Assembly (NCBI GenBank): GCA_903819975.1
Contig: CAIJFI010000007.1
Location: forward strand, 124,001-188,000
DNA: 64,000 bases
Source: an uncultured Bacteroidota bacterium
GTDB taxonomy: Bacteria > Bacteroidota > Bacteroidia > Chitinophagales > Chitinophagaceae
Reading direction: 5' to 3'
Shown: positions 62,498 to 64,000 of the stretch, in pieces
Layout: every line of letters starts with the position of its first letter
Position numbering within the stretch: position 1 is the first letter of the stretch
Position numbers and translations under genes: made by a program
Notes under the pieces: generated by a model
Databases searched by the model: none
Seen by the model: the letters and a program-made list of their open reading frames with translations, nothing else
Told to the model about the DNA's origin: nothing

Positions 62498-64000
62498 TTA
62501 TAAAGAAAAGTTTACACCAGCTGAGAATGTTCTAGCAGTTGGGTAAGGCAAGTACTCAATTGATCTTGAAGGATAATTGTTACTTCCTTTGTCGATATTA
62601 ACCTCAGGATCGAATCCAGAGAACTTAGTGAATACTAACAAGTTGTTTCCAGAAACAAACGCATTCAAGTTTTTGATATACTTACCGTAGTTACCAAAGT
62701 GGTAAGATACAGAAGCATTTCTCAATTTGAAGAAATCACCGCTTTCTAAGAATCTAGAGTTAGCAGCAACTGGGCTTGAAACTCTTTCAGCAGAATTGTA
62801 AGCAGATAAGCTTATGTTTCTACCGTTAGCAATACCTGCGATGTTAGTTACACTTGTTGCAGTGTTATTATATACAGAGTAACCTGCAGATCCACCACCG
62901 TTAACAACGAAAGTGAATTTTTTATAATTAACTGTTGTGCTAATACCGAAAGTAGTAGTTGGGTTTGGATTTCCAGCCATAGAAGGGTTGTCAGCAAACA
63001 ATTGGTTACCATTCGCATCAAATCCTAAGAATTTCTTCAAATAGAATTCGTTGATTGGTTGATTGTTTGTGATAACTTGACCTAATGTACCAGATACACC
63101 TTGACCATCGATACTACCAGTTAAGATTTGAATATCTTGACCGTTTTGAGTAAACTTAGTTAACATGTTTTTGTTGAATGCTACGTAACCGTTAACATCC
63201 CATGTTAAATCTTTCTTAGTTAACAAATTAGCGCCTAATGTAAATTCAACACCAGTGTTGTTTAATTGAGCGTTTGGCAAGTTGATAAAGTAGATAGAAG
63301 CTGGGGCTGGTTGAATAGCTGTAGATTGGAACAAGATGTTTGAAGTATTCTTGTTGTACCAATCAATAGCACCATAGATTTTACCATTCTTAGTAGAGAA
63401 TTCAAGACCTAAATCAATTGATCTAGACTCTTCCCATTTAAGACTTGGGTTAGCTACGTTAACTTGACCAGCATTGTTAAATGAACCGAAATAGAATTGC
63501 TCTTGAGATGCACCAGCTGGGAACTCTTGGTTACCAGTAATACCATAAGAAGCTCTGAAAGCTAAGTTAGAGAAGTATTTATTTGCTTTCATGAAGTTCT
63601 CGTTAATGATAGCCCATTTAGCACCAACTGAAGGGAAGTAAGCATATTTGTTGTTAGAACCAAATTTGCTAGATCCATCAGCTCTTAAAGTACCAGTTAA
63701 GTAGTACTTATCTGATTGGTTCAATTGAACACGACCAAAATAAGACTGTAACTCAGTTGTTGGAGAAACATAAGTGCCTGGAGTATTCATTGTCTTAGCA
63801 TTAGCAAAAGTACTAGTGTAAGGTAATGTTAACTTGTTCGCATCTAAGTTTGTATTAAAAGTATTGCCTGAGAAAGAATTGTTTGAATAATCTGATTTCC
63901 AGTATTCAAAACCCGCTAAGGCGTCTAAGTTTAAATTAGTAGTGATATCTTTTTTGTAGTCTAGAGTATGTGTAACTGTTTGAGAAGTTAAAGCTGCATT
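62498..64000 (-). CDS. SusC/RagA-family TonB-dependent outer-membrane receptor, N-terminus beyond window
   Basis: The C-terminal 500 residues of a SusC-type barrel. The ORF track starts at an internal ATG (63790), but reading frame continues without a stop to 64000; I translated the extra 70 residues (NAALTSQTVTHTLDYKKDITTNLNLDALAG...), which are barrel strands. Conserved features are YLTGTLRADGSSKFGSNNKYAYFPSVGAKWAII, FRASYGITGNQEFP, and the end FRLRNASVSYHFG-type and YPTARTFSAGVNFSL. The plug, carboxypeptidase-like and TonB-box parts lie beyond the window. It is the first gene of the SusC-SusD-UnbV series and energises uptake of the substrate captured by SusD. Confidence 0.93.
   Translation of the reverse strand, partial: NAALTSQTVTHTLDYKKDITTNLNLDALAGFEYWKSDYSNNSFSGNTFNTNLDANKLTLPYTSTFANAKTMNTPGTYVSPTTELQSYFGRVQLNQSDKYYLTGTLRADGSSKFGSNNKYAYFPSVGAKWAIINENFMKANKYFSNLAFRASYGITGNQEFPAGASQEQFYFGSFNNAGQVNVANPSLKWEESRSIDLGLEFSTKNGKIYGAIDWYNKNTSNILFQSTAIQPAPASIYFINLPNAQLNNTGVEFTLGANLLTKKDLTWDVNGYVAFNKNMLTKFTQNGQDIQILTGSIDGQGVSGTLGQVITNNQPINEFYLKKFLGFDANGNQLFADNPSMAGNPNPTTTFGISTTVNYKKFTFVVNGGGSAGYSVYNNTATSVTNIAGIANGRNISLSAYNSAERVSSPVAANSRFLESGDFFKLRNASVSYHFGNYGKYIKNLNAFVSGNNLLVFTKFSGFDPEVNIDKGSNNYPSRSIEYLPYPTARTFSAGVNFSL

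Noticed and set aside
62498-63790. Complete 430-residue protein as listed in the ORF track.
   Set aside because: The frame stays open upstream to 64000 and encodes further barrel strands, so the listed ATG is internal to a SusC gene.
1-64000. tRNA or rRNA genes and insertion sequences.
   Set aside because: Intergenic gaps were read for T-loop-like GGTTCRA segments, cloverleaf arms and transposase ORFs and none was convincing; most gaps are under 150 bp.

Overview
The window comes from a low-GC Bacteroidota chromosome. A member of the Chitinophagales, such as a Sediminibacterium-like freshwater bacterium, is my best guess. Evidence for the phylum is a SusC/SusD pair, GldF/GldG gliding-type proteins, a bacterial GGGP synthase, split transketolase, and many start-proximal TAnnTTTG -7 promoter boxes instead of Shine-Dalgarno sites. 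The lineage below phylum is inference. I saw no tRNA, rRNA, CRISPR array or transposase.

Layout. 1-8.9 kb: partial purQ, a membrane protein and a secreted protein in one operon, an LD-carboxypeptidase divergent to metG, then a two-gene operon for a GMC/FAD dehydrogenase and its small Tat-signal subunit. 8.9-9.25 kb: a non-coding gap holding a 175-bp imperfect palindrome. 9.25-13.7 kb: B12-dependent ribonucleotide reductase, a regulatory gap with three DnaA-box-like 9-mers, and GGGP synthase. 13.7-38.5 kb: mostly housekeeping genes (LytS/LytTR pair, dxs, scpA, frr, transketolase N-half, LolE-like permease, rbfA, MsbA-like ABC exporter, a DksA-like protein with a histone-H1-like tail, ileS, lspA, terC, a GldF-GldG fusion, iscS-iscU-iscA, methylmalonyl-CoA epimerase, rnc, fabF, acpP). 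39.3-43.6 kb: a three-gene sucrose cassette of SLC45-like importer, PfkB sugar kinase and amylosucrase, which would turn sucrose into intracellular alpha-glucan plus fructose phosphate.

43.6-64 kb is an accessory carbohydrate/surface locus, mainly on the minus strand. In transcription order it has SusC (cut by the window end), SusD, a strong terminator, three roughly 1,100-residue FG-GAP/VCBS-ASPIC/UnbV lipoproteins, a secreted GH65 alpha-glucosidase-like enzyme, a small membrane-anchored protein of unknown role, a vanadium-haloperoxidase/PAP2-type lipoprotein and an outer-membrane-barrel-like protein. A plus-strand gene for a membrane-anchored GyrI-like protein sits between the first two UnbV genes. 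This triple-UnbV/SusCD/GH65/haloperoxidase arrangement is the best candidate for an undescribed functional system here.

Several starts in the supplied ORF track are TTG codons lying inside -7 promoter boxes (histidine kinase, lspA, iscS, ABC exporter) or in a terminator hairpin (third UnbV gene). I moved those starts to the downstream ATG. metG and the histidine kinase may be leaderless.
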